Positions 47,003-57,431 of a stretch of DNA of 64,000 bases are shown here, one piece after another. Under the pieces are notes generated by a model that saw only the letters and a program-made list of their open reading frames with translations, was not told where the DNA came from and ran no database searches. The position numbers and the translations under genes are program-made. The first letter of the stretch is position 1. Each line of letters starts with the position of its first letter. The stretch is from Lasiosphaeria ovina (taxonomy: Eukaryota > Ascomycota > Sordariomycetes > Sordariales > Lasiosphaeriaceae), in NCBI GenBank assembly GCA_033439765.1, contig JAULSN010000002.1, positions 496,001-560,000 on the forward strand, given 5' to 3'.

Positions 47003-47568
47003 CTAGCGCTCACTAGGATACAGCGTGACAGGCTGCCTCGGCGAGAAGCCACCCCTTTGCTCTGGCAAGTTCATGGGCATGTTCTTTTCTGTGACCATCC
47101 ACGCGGCGGGGACCGTCCTTTTCTTCGTCGTCTTATTCTTCCAGGGTCTGGCAGTAGCATTTGCGCTGGTGGCGCCGGTGTCGGTTGTGACGGGATCCTC
47201 CCAGCCGCTCTGACATGACGCACAGTAGCTACTTAGCCTCGGCGGCAGAGAAAGGAACTTCCTTCGGTCCTTGCAGGCACAGCATTGCTCGGCGCCGCTT
47301 GTTTTGGCGGGAGCCTTTGACCATGCGGCCGTCGAGCAGGTAAGCGCCAGGCCGTGTTCGCAGTCGTTACGCAAAGTGGCCGCTGCTGTTGCCGCCGCCG
47401 CTGCTGCTGCTGCTACTGCTATCTCGTGCTTTTCCTGCAGCCCCATTCCGCCGGACACTCTTCGTCGCGTGTCGCGTTCCACAGTGCCCGGCATGGTTGG
47501 CAGTACAAAACGAGCCGAACAGCCTTTGTTAGACCCCCTGTGCGTCCATCCTCGCAGGCACAGCACCT
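47003..47568 (-). CDS. Candidate protein with two CCxC...YCxxC modules
   Basis: On the minus strand two related Cys modules occur in order. Module 1 (about 47568-47479) reads CCACEDGRTG, then 9 residues, then VLYCQPC. Module 2 (about 47290-47201) reads CCACKDRRKF, then LPPRLSSYCASC. They share CCAC-x-D-x-R and Y-C-x-x-C with nearly equal spacing, so they look like duplicated zinc-binding units. They lie in different frames; an intron or frameshift between 47480 and 47300 would be needed to join them. An AG after TTTGC at 47569 could be the acceptor before module 1, which would make more exons lie upstream. Between the modules is a GCA/GCG run coding Ala. The second frame continues to a stop at 47003. 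The exact gene model is unresolved. Confidence 0.4.
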
Positions 47569-47734
47569 CTGCAAATCATAAGGGTGGGGAAGTTCGGTGA
47601 TCTTGTTGGCTATAAGAAGACGCTTTTTACCTGTATCTTAGACCGATCGAACCAGACAATTCAATGCTCAGTCAATCTAGATCACGTGCAACACATCATT
47701 GTACTCATACACTTTGAGTAGCAATCCATTTGAC

Positions 47735-48196
47735 TGTATTACCCGTGCATTAGGAGCGTGCCCTTTATTCACATCACACGCCTACCAACCCAACCCACGT
47801 GTGCTACTGCGCCGTACAGACAAACGACCCACACAGTCGAGCGGTTTGTAATACTAGGCGCAGACTACCCTATAGGGTCCCAGGTTGTAGGGCACTATAG
47901 TGATTGTGTTGGTGTTGTGGGCGCTATACCCAAATTGTTAACCAAGCGCCACAGCACCTTCTCAAACCCCCCACAGGCCTAGGCATACCTAAGACAAGCC
48001 CACTAGAAGAATATCAAACACAGGGCCACTTACGTAGCCTGTGGACCTCTAGAACCAGAACCTTCTAGAGGGCCCGCCTTTGGTCTATATAAGACCTGTC
48101 CTTTCCTGAGGTAGATTTCTGATGGGGAAAATGGCTTGGTTGACCAAAGTGCTCCAAGTCAATACACTTTAAATTTCTCTTAGATTTCCAAGCTAC
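47735..48196. repeat. Possible solo LTR
   Basis: This AT-rich block has LTR-like features: a TATATAAG box at about 48088, short internal inverted repeats and TG...CA-type ends. No target-site duplication is visible and the ends are uncertain. It lies just past the NACHT gene stop. Confidence 0.2.
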
Positions 48197-48222
48197 AAGT
48201 GAAAGGCATTCTAATCTCTACA

Positions 48223-51200
48223 TTAGGGGTAATAACTATAATAGTTAGATCTTGTTGTATATTTAGATTGTTCAAGTCGGGAAATAAAGGCGTTGAGACG
48301 AGATGGCTCTTTCCACCAGATATGAGTCCAATGGACGGTGGCAAAAGAGGCGATGTCGAAGCCCATATTAAGACCTTCCCAAGTCTCAGACTGCGGTGAC
48401 TGTTCCAAGATAAGCGATATCAGCCGCCGTGCCTCCCGCATGTCGGCCTCTTGTTGGGGCTGGTGATATTGTGACCGCATCCAGCCAAGCGCGATTTCGA
48501 CGAGAACCTCTGCATTCGTCTGCGTAGCAACGCTCGGGACACAAAACGTCGGCCGCATCTCGATCGCCTCGACAAATTTTGTGCCCACATCGATCTCTTT
48601 AGGGTGCCTGTAGCTCAGTATCGGCACCAAGTGGGGTTCCAGCAGAGACACAGCAACTATACTGGCGGTGACCGCTGGTGATATAGGTAAGCCGTGATGG
48701 GGCGGAAGCAGGGGTAGATCCTCGGGGAGCCCGGCTAGCAAGTCGGCGTTGCGGTGGGCCATGAGTTCGACGACGGTGGCTAGATCCGTGCGGATGGTGA
48801 GCCCGAACGACTGGTCCTCAGGCTGCTGGTGGGGGGGCATGCTGAAGAAGGTGTCGATCGCGCCGAACCTGGGTGAGGCGGCCATGGGCCGTGCGGGTTT
48901 TTTGTGGAGGGTGGACATGTCAACAACGAAGAGACGAAGGCAGAGTGTTGTGTCTATATGTAAGCCTGAACAAATGAAAGCATGGATGGTGTGCATAGAA
49001 TCCACCAGCGCCTTGCTCGATGGCTCCTCCATTTCTCCATCAATGTCGTGGCGGAGGAAGGCGTTGTGGACAAAGCGTATGCCGGCCGCACGAACGGCCT
49101 CGGCAGCATCTACTGGAATGCATGTGCTGATCGAGGGGGGGTTTGTCTTTGTGTGGATCTGATCTAACGTGTTGCGGATAAGCCAGCAGCGATGACTGTA
49201 GGCATCGTTGTCGTCGTTATCGATGTCGCACAGGTCTTCAAGAAGGAAGAAGAGGCGCTCGGACGACGAGATGAGTAGTTGCTGCATGACGAAGTCTTGA
49301 GTCAGGAGCAGCTCGTAGTGTCCATAGGCGCATACTATGGCTAGAAAAGCCGGCTGCCGACGATTAAAACGGGCCGGAGGTCCCGAGATCAATGGCGCGC
49401 TCTCATATACTTTGATAGTTAGCTGCAGGACGTCCTCTGCCACTGTGTGGGGAATGCTCTTCGCTTTGAGCATTGATACGACCGTCTTGAGCAGCTGATC
49501 AGGTTTGGGGAGACTTGTGATGCACTGAAGCGTAGTGATGAGGTTATGCTCACGCATCCAGGGGGCGAGAGAGAAGAAAATCTGACACTCAAGTAGCCAT
49601 CCCCGAAAAAGTCTGAGAAATAGGCCGTCTTCGTCAAGCTCGCAGTCTCGGCGTATGAAACCGCCATCCTCCATCAAGAAGTCGTATGCCGTTCGATGGA
49701 TAAATTGGACGCCACAATCTAGGTACTGGAGCAAGCGTCCATGCGATGTTTCCTGACAAATAGGCCCCCACCAGTCCGAACGATCTAGGTCAATTTTTCT
49801 TGATCTTGGCGAGACCGTAAGGAGGCCGGCGCAGCGAGTTTCCAAGTCTCTGAGAGTTCGCTCACATTTTCCCGCGAGTTCTACAGGCGATGGTAATATG
49901 TCTGAGTCGAACTGGATGGACAACTCAGACGCTATCGTGAGCTGAAGAACAGACAATTGCTTTCTAGCGACGAAGGCAAAGGCGCCGTTTTCCTTGAACC
50001 TGAGTGTTAAAAATAACTGTAGAGCGGCCGTTCTCCGGTAGATGACCTCATCGTCGTTCAATCGGGACCACATGTCGCTATATAGGCGTGAGAGATCGGT
50101 AGGCATCAGGTGAAGGCGTTTCTCCAGCTCCGCCCAGGAATCGCCATTATGGAGGCCTCGCTGTAAGCTGTTGAGAACTAAAACGACCCATAAAAAGACA
50201 CCTTCGGCTCCCCTGACGACGTCGTCGATGATACTGTGCCGATACTGGCTGGGGATGGGAACGCCAACTTCCTTCTCCAAATATGTGGTGACGTATTTGC
50301 GAATATCGGGCTCTGTCAGATCTTGCATCAGAAGATGGGGGTGCTTCTCGAGATGGCTCCTCAGTATATGCTCCGGCCTGCTCGCTACACAGAGTTTGAC
50401 TCCAGAAACAGCTCGTAGTTCGTCGATTAGGCGGAGGAGCTTGAACGGGCCGTCTTTCTGGGATACCTCATCCAGACCGTCAAGGATGATACAGCGCGGA
50501 CCGGCACTGTGGAGATGGGAGAATATGACTTCTTTAAGTTCGGCTTCCGACCAGTCAGAAATAGAGTCCTTTCCCAGGAGGTTCGGGAACCTTTGCACCA
50601 GGTCTTCGATGTCATCTTCATTTTCCCGTGTTGGATCACCAATAGCAAGCTCTTCACGGGGGCTGGCGGCTCTCCACAGCGACTGGTAGAGAAGCGAGCA
50701 GAGCATGCCTTTGATGTTCCGCTGGATATTGGTACCCGGGGCCCAGAAGAAGTGCGAAAGGATGCGTGCGCCAGGGCGCCACTTTTTGAGCTCCACTTGC
50801 GTGTCCTCGCTAGAAACAAGAAATTTGACGAGCGTGCTTTTCCCCGAGCCGGGCTTCCCGCTGATCCAGTACAGCTTTTCATCCGACTCAAGCCATGTGG
50901 GTAAGTGGGACCACCGAGCTGTCGGCCGCACATCGTGTTCCTCGCTCCCCACGCTGTCCCCTTGGAATATCCATTGAAAGGTGTCCGGGTGCTTCTCGGT
51001 GATTGTGTTGGTTCGGTCGTTCATAGCGCCGTACTTCAAGCTGCTGAGAATCCTTGCACGCCGAGTTTCGCGCTCGTCATCAACGTGTAGCTGCTGGAGC
51101 TGCTGTGAAAGGTGATGACGGGCCTCGGCCGACGCTGACGCAAGGTCGAGTCGCGTGCGACGTGCCTCCGCCGATACATGGGAACGAACCTTATCTGCCC

Positions 51201-51756
51201 CTTCCCTAATATCACCGGACAGAGCTTCACTGCCCTTGGCATAGCGGTGGACAAGATCTTGCATCGCAGAGCCCAATATAGCAAAGCCCTTGGCATCCTG
51301 TCTAGCCAATGCTTCGGCTCGAGTGCATATAGTCGCCAACAAATAAGTCTCCATGACGCCTTGGGATCTGGATAGCTCCTTTTCCAGTCTCTCCAGCCTT
51401 CGCTTCCTCCAAACTGTCTTAGCAGCGGCCTTAATGACATGGCTCAACTGTTTCGGGTCTCTCGGTGCGAGGAAATCCGCCTCTTCTTTTAAAGCGTTGG
51501 CTGCGTCGGCGCACCTGGCTGCAATTGCCAGCAAAGCTTTGTCGTCCTTCTTCCAGCCAGCGGCCATTTTTTGACAGCTTCCAAGTTCATGGAATAGAGC
51601 CGTCGCGAGTTCGTGAAGACTGGAGCTGTGTGATACGAGTTCGGGTTCGGGATGGCCTCGTTCATAAACGCGCTTGCAGAGAGATACTGCCTCCAAGCCA
51701 AAGGAAATGACCTGCATCACATTGCAAGCGACACTTAAAGTAGCGAGAGGCTCCAT
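48223..51756 (-). CDS. NACHT NOD-like receptor, 1177 aa
   Basis: NACHT proteins of fungi are STAND NTPase switches, several of which trigger cell death on non-self recognition. The single-exon frame has an N-terminal helical domain (MEPLATLSVACNVMQVISFG...), of the kind that precedes many fungal NACHT domains, and a coiled stretch at about 140-240. The P-loop is GKPGSGKST (300-308). CIILDGLDEV (422-431) is Walker B with its extra acidic residue, followed by the sensor VKLCVASRPEH. A winged-helix-like block (YVTTYLEKEVG, VVRGAEGVFLWVVLVL) is typical of fungal NACHTs. Residues about 560-1177 match the helical C-terminal part of this class, without ankyrin, WD40 or TPR repeats. The frame is open to 51849, but MEPLATLS at 51756 is the family-like start. 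It stands back to back with an Hsp70-like relic. Confidence 0.88.
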   Translation of the reverse strand: MEPLATLSVACNVMQVISFGLEAVSLCKRVYERGHPEPELVSHSSSLHELATALFHELGSCQKMAAGWKKDDKALLAIAARCADAANALKEEADFLAPRDPKQLSHVIKAAAKTVWRKRRLERLEKELSRSQGVMETYLLATICTRAEALARQDAKGFAILGSAMQDLVHRYAKGSEALSGDIREGADKVRSHVSAEARRTRLDLASASAEARHHLSQQLQQLHVDDERETRRARILSSLKYGAMNDRTNTITEKHPDTFQWIFQGDSVGSEEHDVRPTARWSHLPTWLESDEKLYWISGKPGSGKSTLVKFLVSSEDTQVELKKWRPGARILSHFFWAPGTNIQRNIKGMLCSLLYQSLWRAASPREELAIGDPTRENEDDIEDLVQRFPNLLGKDSISDWSEAELKEVIFSHLHSAGPRCIILDGLDEVSQKDGPFKLLRLIDELRAVSGVKLCVASRPEHILRSHLEKHPHLLMQDLTEPDIRKYVTTYLEKEVGVPIPSQYRHSIIDDVVRGAEGVFLWVVLVLNSLQRGLHNGDSWAELEKRLHLMPTDLSRLYSDMWSRLNDDEVIYRRTAALQLFLTLRFKENGAFAFVARKQLSVLQLTIASELSIQFDSDILPSPVELAGKCERTLRDLETRCAGLLTVSPRSRKIDLDRSDWWGPICQETSHGRLLQYLDCGVQFIHRTAYDFLMEDGGFIRRDCELDEDGLFLRLFRGWLLECQIFFSLAPWMREHNLITTLQCITSLPKPDQLLKTVVSMLKAKSIPHTVAEDVLQLTIKVYESAPLISGPPARFNRRQPAFLAIVCAYGHYELLLTQDFVMQQLLISSSERLFFLLEDLCDIDNDDNDAYSHRCWLIRNTLDQIHTKTNPPSISTCIPVDAAEAVRAAGIRFVHNAFLRHDIDGEMEEPSSKALVDSMHTIHAFICSGLHIDTTLCLRLFVVDMSTLHKKPARPMAASPRFGAIDTFFSMPPHQQPEDQSFGLTIRTDLATVVELMAHRNADLLAGLPEDLPLLPPHHGLPISPAVTASIVAVSLLEPHLVPILSYRHPKEIDVGTKFVEAIEMRPTFCVPSVATQTNAEVLVEIALGWMRSQYHQPQQEADMREARRLISLILEQSPQSETWEGLNMGFDIASFATVHWTHIWWKEPSRLNAFISRLEQSKYTTRSNYYSYYP

Positions 51757-52145
51757 GGTTACGCGGCGAAGGAAGCCTTTCTCTGCGCTGTCGGAACGTG
51801 GTTGAGATTGTCCGACAGGTTGCTGCCTAATGATGCCCGTTGCCCGCACTGCGGAGAGGGGCTATGGCAATGCAAGCCAGCAGCCTTGACTGAGGAGGGT
51901 TGACTCGCTTACTAAGCCCAAATCGGGTCTTGCGATCAATATCTCTCGTGCCTCAAGGTAGCCTAGGCTGAGCCGGGGGAGCCGAAGGTGAGCCGAGGCC
52001 GAAGCAGGCTGAAGCGAGCTGTTTCTGAGCTAGCTATCCTCGGACGCTAAGAGAATTCTTTTTAGAGACCGACTACCTAGGTAATTACCTTGGTATGAGA
52101 TGAGATTTGGAAACTGACTCTCCCGTCTCTTCTTTTTTCTTATAG
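51757..52145. other. Short divergent region between NACHT and Hsp70-like genes
   Basis: This is the NACHT promoter side. The last 70 bases form a good intron end (AACTGACT branch, TTTTTTCTTATAG) for the Hsp70-like tail, but no matching upstream exon is present. GAGCCGAGGC-type short repeats lie at about 51970-52015, and a CTACCTAGGTAATTACC motif at 52074-52090. Confidence 0.5.
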
Positions 52146-52908
52146 ATAGTTTTTGTTGTGGGTGGTTTCGGCCGCAATCAGTATTTGTATCACAAGATCG
52201 GCGAGTATTGCTCACAGCGCGGCATAGAGATTCAGCAGCCCAAGAACCCGTAAGTCAAAATCCAGACATATTTTTTCTCTCTCTCCCTCTTTCTTCCTTT
52301 GGCGTGAAAGAAACCTCTCACTGACGCAACTCGTGCCCCGATGAATTAGATGGGAGGCGGTTGCCCTTGGCGCCGTTTGTCGCTGCCTGGAGCCTCCCGA
52401 AGGCGGCCTCGTTGCTGTACGTTTGGCGCGCAAGTCCTACGGCACGCCGGCCTCGGAGCTCTTCCGCCAGGGTGTGCATGACCCAGATGACATGTACATC
52501 GACAGATTTACGGGCCGGAAGATGGCTCGAGGCCAGATGACCTGGCTATGCGGCGACAAGGGTGATAGGTTGCCAGAAGACCAACCGCGCATCATTGGAA
52601 TAGAGCTAGTACAGCGGTTTGAACCACACGAGGGGCGAGAGCTCTATGGTGCCTTGGTTGGTTGCGTCGAGGACACAGCACCCCGCCGCTTCGTCGACAA
52701 CGCAGCTCAGGTCATCTGCCGCGTTGAATCTACGTTCCACGACATCCCGGACTCGGCTCTTCTGCGGTGTCGGGATGCTACCACGGGCAAGGAGTACTTC
52801 GAGGTTGACTTCAAGCTCGAGGCGACTATGGGAGCCACAGAGCTCACGTGGCGGCTTCTGTATAACGGCAAGGAGTACGGTTCAACCAGTGTGAGTTATG
52901 ACATCTAG
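52146..52908 (+). pseudogene. 5'-truncated Hsp70-like (actin-fold ATPase) gene
   Basis: Exons 52146-52249 and 52350-52908 give 220 residues. They match the C-terminal half of fungal Hsp70-like proteins: the ATPase loop VFVVGGFGRNQYLYHKI, then GIEIQQPKNPWEAVALGA (formed across the intron), then the beta-rich tail ending TWRLLYNGKEY. Intact members have about 550-600 residues. Here the first 350, including both phosphate-binding loops, are absent. The remaining part starts exactly at an intact 3' splice site, and the sequence before it belongs to the NACHT promoter. Truncation by recombination in the lost intron is the simplest reading. Fungal Hsp70-like genes of this type often sit near NLR genes, by my recollection; the meaning is unknown. 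Confidence 0.8.
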
Positions 52909-53386
52909 AAGCCTGATAGTTTGTGTGTTGTGAATAGTTGTTTAATCAGATGAGGTGGCATGTTTATAGCAGTTAATTTCTTATGCAGTGCCCGTTTCTC
53001 ACTACCATTTACCTATTTATGTCTTCATTACCTGGGCTTTTAGTTCTGGCTTCGTATTGTACAAAAAAGGTGTATTGTGAACAACTGCTCTGCTACATGC
53101 TCAAAATCCTGCATGTACTGTATGCCCCCACTACTATCTTCTGAGAATTTAAACTAGAAAAATATAAAAAAGTCTAAACAAACATACTTGTACATAAAGT
53201 TCAAACAGTCATACATCATCGTACATTACATTACAAGGGGCCCGGGAGGGCCCCGGCTCTGCCTTTTTCCGTCTTTCCTGTAGCCATGTATGCAACACAA
53301 GGCCTTGTTAATTATACAATCCAAACACTTTTAACCAGTCATGTCGTTCATTGCTCGTGGAGCAGTCGTGATTGGGTCCGGCAAAA
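52909..53386. other. Convergent 3' flanks
   Basis: This is the 3' flank of the Hsp70-like relic and of the minus-strand zinc-finger gene. No gene is seen. Confidence 0.5.
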
Positions 53387-56252
53387 TTAGTATTCCTCCT
53401 GCCTGGAGCCAAACATGTGGCTCCCTGGCTCCTCCCCCGGGTTCTGACTGTGGGCGTGAAAGGCCCAGGCAACCTGTGCTTCTGTGAAAGGCACCTCCAC
53501 CCCGCTGAAAGATGGCTGTGGCGCATGGAATATGTGATCGTCTCGCCGTGTCGGTTGTTGTTGCTGTTGCTGTTGCCCATATCCAACCATTAGTTCTTCT
53601 GGCATGGTCTTGCTGCAGCCTGGACAGTACATGTTGGAGCATCGGCCAGCCGGGTGAGCTTCAACAAGCGTCTGGCTGGAATCGCGGTTTTCGTCTCGAA
53701 TCCATGCGGCTGACGACCGGGGTGTCGCGGCCATCATAATTCGACTTTCCATCGCGGGCACTTGCTCCAGTTTAGCATCATGACCACCCTCCACTTCGAT
53801 GCCTGACTCCGGCGTGTAAAAAGACGGCGTGTTCGGGTTGTGCCCAGAAGGTGGGTAATGCGGAGTGCCAGGAGGCTGATAGATCGTCTGGCTGTGGTAT
53901 GTCATCCCGTATGTGACCGGAACTGCGACAGGGGAGGACTCCCAGCTCTGGTGGAATGGCGACCTCGACTCATGGCTTTGTGCCGAGTGTGGCATTGGGT
54001 GTTCGGCCGGCTGTGTTGACAACGTCACTTGGCTCCGCTTGGGGGCGACAGTTCTTGCATGCGATTGTGGAGTCCCTGCTCTTTGTATCGGCACCGGTAT
54101 TTGAGTCGATGGCTGAATCTTGACAGGGACGTTGGCCCTTTTCGCTCGTTTGGGGTTAGGATTTATCTGCCTCCTGGGAGCGGCCGCTGGGAGGTCGCCA
54201 CCAGGCATGGCGCTAAATGTACTCGTGTCAACAGGCACCACTGCTGGCGGCAGAGTCGGAGACGGAGGGAGGAGTTGAGAAGTCCCAGCCCAATTGTCCG
54301 TCCTGGCGGCTGGGTTTGTTGCGCCATTGGGAAAGAACGAGGACACAGTGCCCGAAATCCTTTGCTCCCAGTCCTGGACAACGGTTTCGATCCAAGTGTA
54401 TAGCGACTGCGTACTTCTCTCCAGGCCTTGGTGGACTTTGAGCTCGATATCGGACGGCGGCGCTGTATCCTCGAGGACATAGCGATACTGTATTTCGAGG
54501 AGGTCTTTCAGTTGGCCGAGGAACTTTTTGGATTCGGCCACAAAATCGAACACTTCCATGACAGGCACAAACGCTGTAAAGGGATTAGGCTGCAACGTCT
54601 AACGAACTGAGTTTGGAGGCGGTGCTTACCTGCGTCCGGGACTTTGCGGTCGTGCGGAAACAGAAGCTTCCACAGCGATGTCCAGTTGTCTATCTTTGCC
54701 TTTTGGCTCCTCGCCTCCAACGACGAGATGATCTTTTGCGTGATGCCATCCTCAGGGTCTGTGCCGTCCTGGCCTTCTGCTAGGCGGCAGACAACAGGCT
54801 GTCTGAGGTGGATGTCGAACTCATCCTTAGAGGGAAATCCTTGGCAGCACCGCGGACAAAGGAAAGGCCCGGAGTTCCTCTGAACTGGGGGATGGTGAGC
54901 ACGGATGTGTTTCCTAGATGGCAACATTAGCAAGAGTAAATCTAAGGGTAGGAGGGGGAGGGGGGTTGTTACTTGAGCTGCGACATGTCGGCAAAGGAGT
55001 GGGTGGCGCAGACATAGCGATCCCGCACGTTGAACCTGAGGGGATTTCGTTTCCGGTAAGGGCAGCTGAGGTTAGAGACGTTGCTCGCCCTGGTGCTCTC
55101 GCCCTGGGAGCTCGTAGACATGCCACGGCCATCTCCCCCCTCGCCAGCCCAGCCTCCGCGGTCGCTCCCCCCTTCGTCGCTTCCTTCGGCTTTCCGCTTG
55201 CCCCTTCCATTTGCGTTGTTGTTCGGAGCCTGTTGGCCGTCTTTCTCTGGGCTCTGTCCACCATTGCTACCGTCAGACGGCGAGGCTTGGTGGGAAGTGG
55301 CAGTGATGAACCCAAGATTCCCTTCATGGGCGGCAGCCCAGAGCTCTTGGGTGTATCTGTACGTGCAATCCTGAACCAGCAATGGCGCAGCACAATCACC
55401 CAGGTCTTTACCCCACGCGTTTCTCAGCACCAAGCTGGAGATCAGGTCGGACTCCTCGACAGGTCTAATCTCATCAACAGAGCCGCCATTGACATCATGC
55501 TCCTCCGCGTCGGCCGCATCGTTATTAAACAATGGAGTGCTTGATGGGTCATTTGACGATATGCTGCTTCGCCATTGAGGTAAGCCCACGTCGCACAGGA
55601 TATTGGCAGGTTTCTGGCAACTAGACACAAACCTGTTTGCTTGCTCGTGGAAATGGTGGGCGTGGGATCGCACGGCTTCGTACCCCTCGTCGCACTCGGA
55701 GCGAATGCCGCGGGACAGTCGGGACTCTGAACGGCTGCACTCGGAGTGGGTGTTGACACAAGTGGTTGACGAAAGGATCGAGTCGATTGAGCCAATGCCG
55801 CGATTGTGTTTTCGAAAAGGCAGGTCTGGTGTTTGGGTGTGCATGGCTGTCGAGTCCTCGTCGTCGTGGCCGTCGCGACTCACCCGGATCACGACGAGGG
55901 TCGCCTCTTTTTCCATTTGGATGAGGTCCAGTTGGGGTGGGTGGTCGGGCTCGGCAATGGAGATGGCTGGCAACGAGAGGTGGTGCACGTCTTTGGAGGT
56001 TGGACAAGGACAGGCATCGAGGGTCGGGCTGCTGGGCGGCGTGCTGCCGGCCAAGGACAGGGCATCGACGGGCAGTTGCGGGTGCGGGGCCGTCATGTCC
56101 AGCTTGGCGGCGGCGGCATTCTTGCGAGCGAATGCGCCGGCGCCGCTATGGGTCCGGACGGGTATTGAGATGACAGTGCCACTGCCGAGCTTTTGTGCGA
56201 CACGCGTGGGCACCGCCGGGTAGCCGCCGTTGCTGCTCCTCCCAGGGTCCAT
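53387..56252 (-). CDS. 916-aa C2H2 zinc-finger protein
   Basis: Three exons (56252-54973, 54913-54630, 54573-53387) with clean signals (GTAACA...CATCTAG; GTAAGC...TTTACAG) give 916 aa. The first 390 residues are disordered and Ser/Pro-rich, with a Gly/Ser/Lys-rich stretch holding a likely nuclear signal (GRGKRKAEG). The finger region has CPYRKRNPLRFNVRD, CATHSFADMSQLKKHIRAHH (split by intron 1 and completed by splicing), then FLCPRCCQGFPSKDEFDIHL. A conserved block after it (DGITQKIISSLEARS, WTSLWKLLFPHD) is the usual partner in a large fungal family. The C-terminal 390 residues are low-complexity with a poly-Gln run. It is probably a nuclear regulator. The frame is open 151 codons upstream, to 56705; the Met at 56252 is preferred. 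Confidence 0.82.
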
Positions 56253-56544
56253 ATTTCCCCGGGTGTGGGCGCTGGCGCTGACGCGCGAGCGAGCGAGCGT
56301 CGCACCCACGCCGACGCTGCGACTGTGTCGATGTCCACTCTGCTGGCGGTGCGAGTCGAGCTGCCTGCCTTCGGTTGTCGCGACGAAATGAGATGTCAAT
56401 GGCTCGACCAGGACCCTGCTGGGCTGTGCTGGGCTGCGAAACAAATCTGGGTCTCCCAGTCCCAGATCTGCCACTGCAATGCACCGTTCCGTTCCGTTCC
56501 GTACCGTACCGCTCCGCTTCGGCTGCCGCGTCCAGTCCACTACC

Positions 56545-56580
56545 GCTGGCGCTGGCGCTGGCACTGGCGCTGGCGCTGGC
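56545..56580. repeat. GCTGGC hexanucleotide repeat
   Basis: Six units of GCTGGC with one variant lie upstream of the zinc-finger gene. In the open frame there they read Pro-Ala repeats. Confidence 0.7.
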
Positions 56581-57330
56581 AGAGGGGCGGCGAATATTGC
56601 CCAGCGAGTCGAGGGCGAGACGAAATGCCCTGTTTGGTTGTCGATGTCATGCGAAACGAAGGAGAGAAAAAAGAGTGGTGCGGGCGAGGGGGGGAGACTT
56701 TGCATGGGACACGACGGCTGGGAGCGCGCGCGACCAGAGTGCCAGCGAGAGGGTCGTGGGTCGAGCGAGGGTCGAGGGTAGGGCCAGGTCAGGTCAGAGA
56801 GAAAACGGGCCGCATTTCGGCAGGCCGTTGTTTGGCGCGCCTCTCAGCTTTCTTCAGATCCGATGTTTGCGCGAGCGAGCCTCCGCCTCGCGTCTCCTGA
56901 GCGCAGTGACATTTTTTAATTTCGATCGTCCTAATCGAGCAGCCGCAGCTGGGGGACGCCTTTGGCGCTTCCCTGGTCCGCAGGAGCGACAAAGCCGCCC
57001 CTGCCATTGGTTCAGTTGGCCGCTCCCGAGTCTAGCACACCAAAAAAGGGGACCGCAGCCCGCAATCTCAAGGCCCGTAATGAGAAGGTGCGTCCCGTGT
57101 TGCCCGACAAGGCTAGGGGCAAGCAAACTGCCTACACCGAGGCTTCTGTCTCTGTGCGGCGTGTTCTGCAATTTGACCTTATGCCTCAAGCCCTGGCACT
57201 AACAATGTTGCTCATTGAAAACGAGTTATTTTCCGTCCAGTGTTGAACCGAGGCATCTTTCGTCCGATAGCGAGTAAACATGAGCAAAAATGGAAAAACA
57301 TCAACACAATAGAAATGGCCAAAAAAACTA
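56581..57330. other. Promoter side of the zinc-finger gene
   Basis: GC-rich upstream region with GCGAGCGAGC-type repeats at about 56869-56880. No separate gene is seen. Confidence 0.45.
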
Positions 57331-57431
57331 TGACAAGGGTGGGATTCGAACCCACGCCCCATTTCTGAGACCAGGAGAGTGAATTCAGGTTTACCTGAAC
57401 CTGGCGCCGTAGACCGCTTGGCTACCTTGCC
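57331..57431 (-). tRNA. tRNA-Leu(CAG) with a 17-nt intron
   Basis: The minus strand folds as a type II tRNA. The acceptor stem is GGCAAGG with CCTTGTC, with one G-U pair, and the discriminator is A. The D arm contains CCAAGCGGTCTACGG. The anticodon stem is CCAGG with CCTGG, the T arm GTGGG-TTCGAAT-CCCAC. The loop TTCAGG gives anticodon CAG, and the long variable arm is as expected for leucine. A 17-nt intron (57377-57393) follows position 37 and can pair with the anticodon region. No CCA is encoded, as usual in eukaryotes. Confidence 0.92.

Noticed and set aside
56253..56705. 151-residue N-terminal extension of the C2H2 protein
   Set aside because: It contains a microsatellite-coded Pro-Ala repeat and no conserved block; the Met at 56252 begins a more usual sequence.
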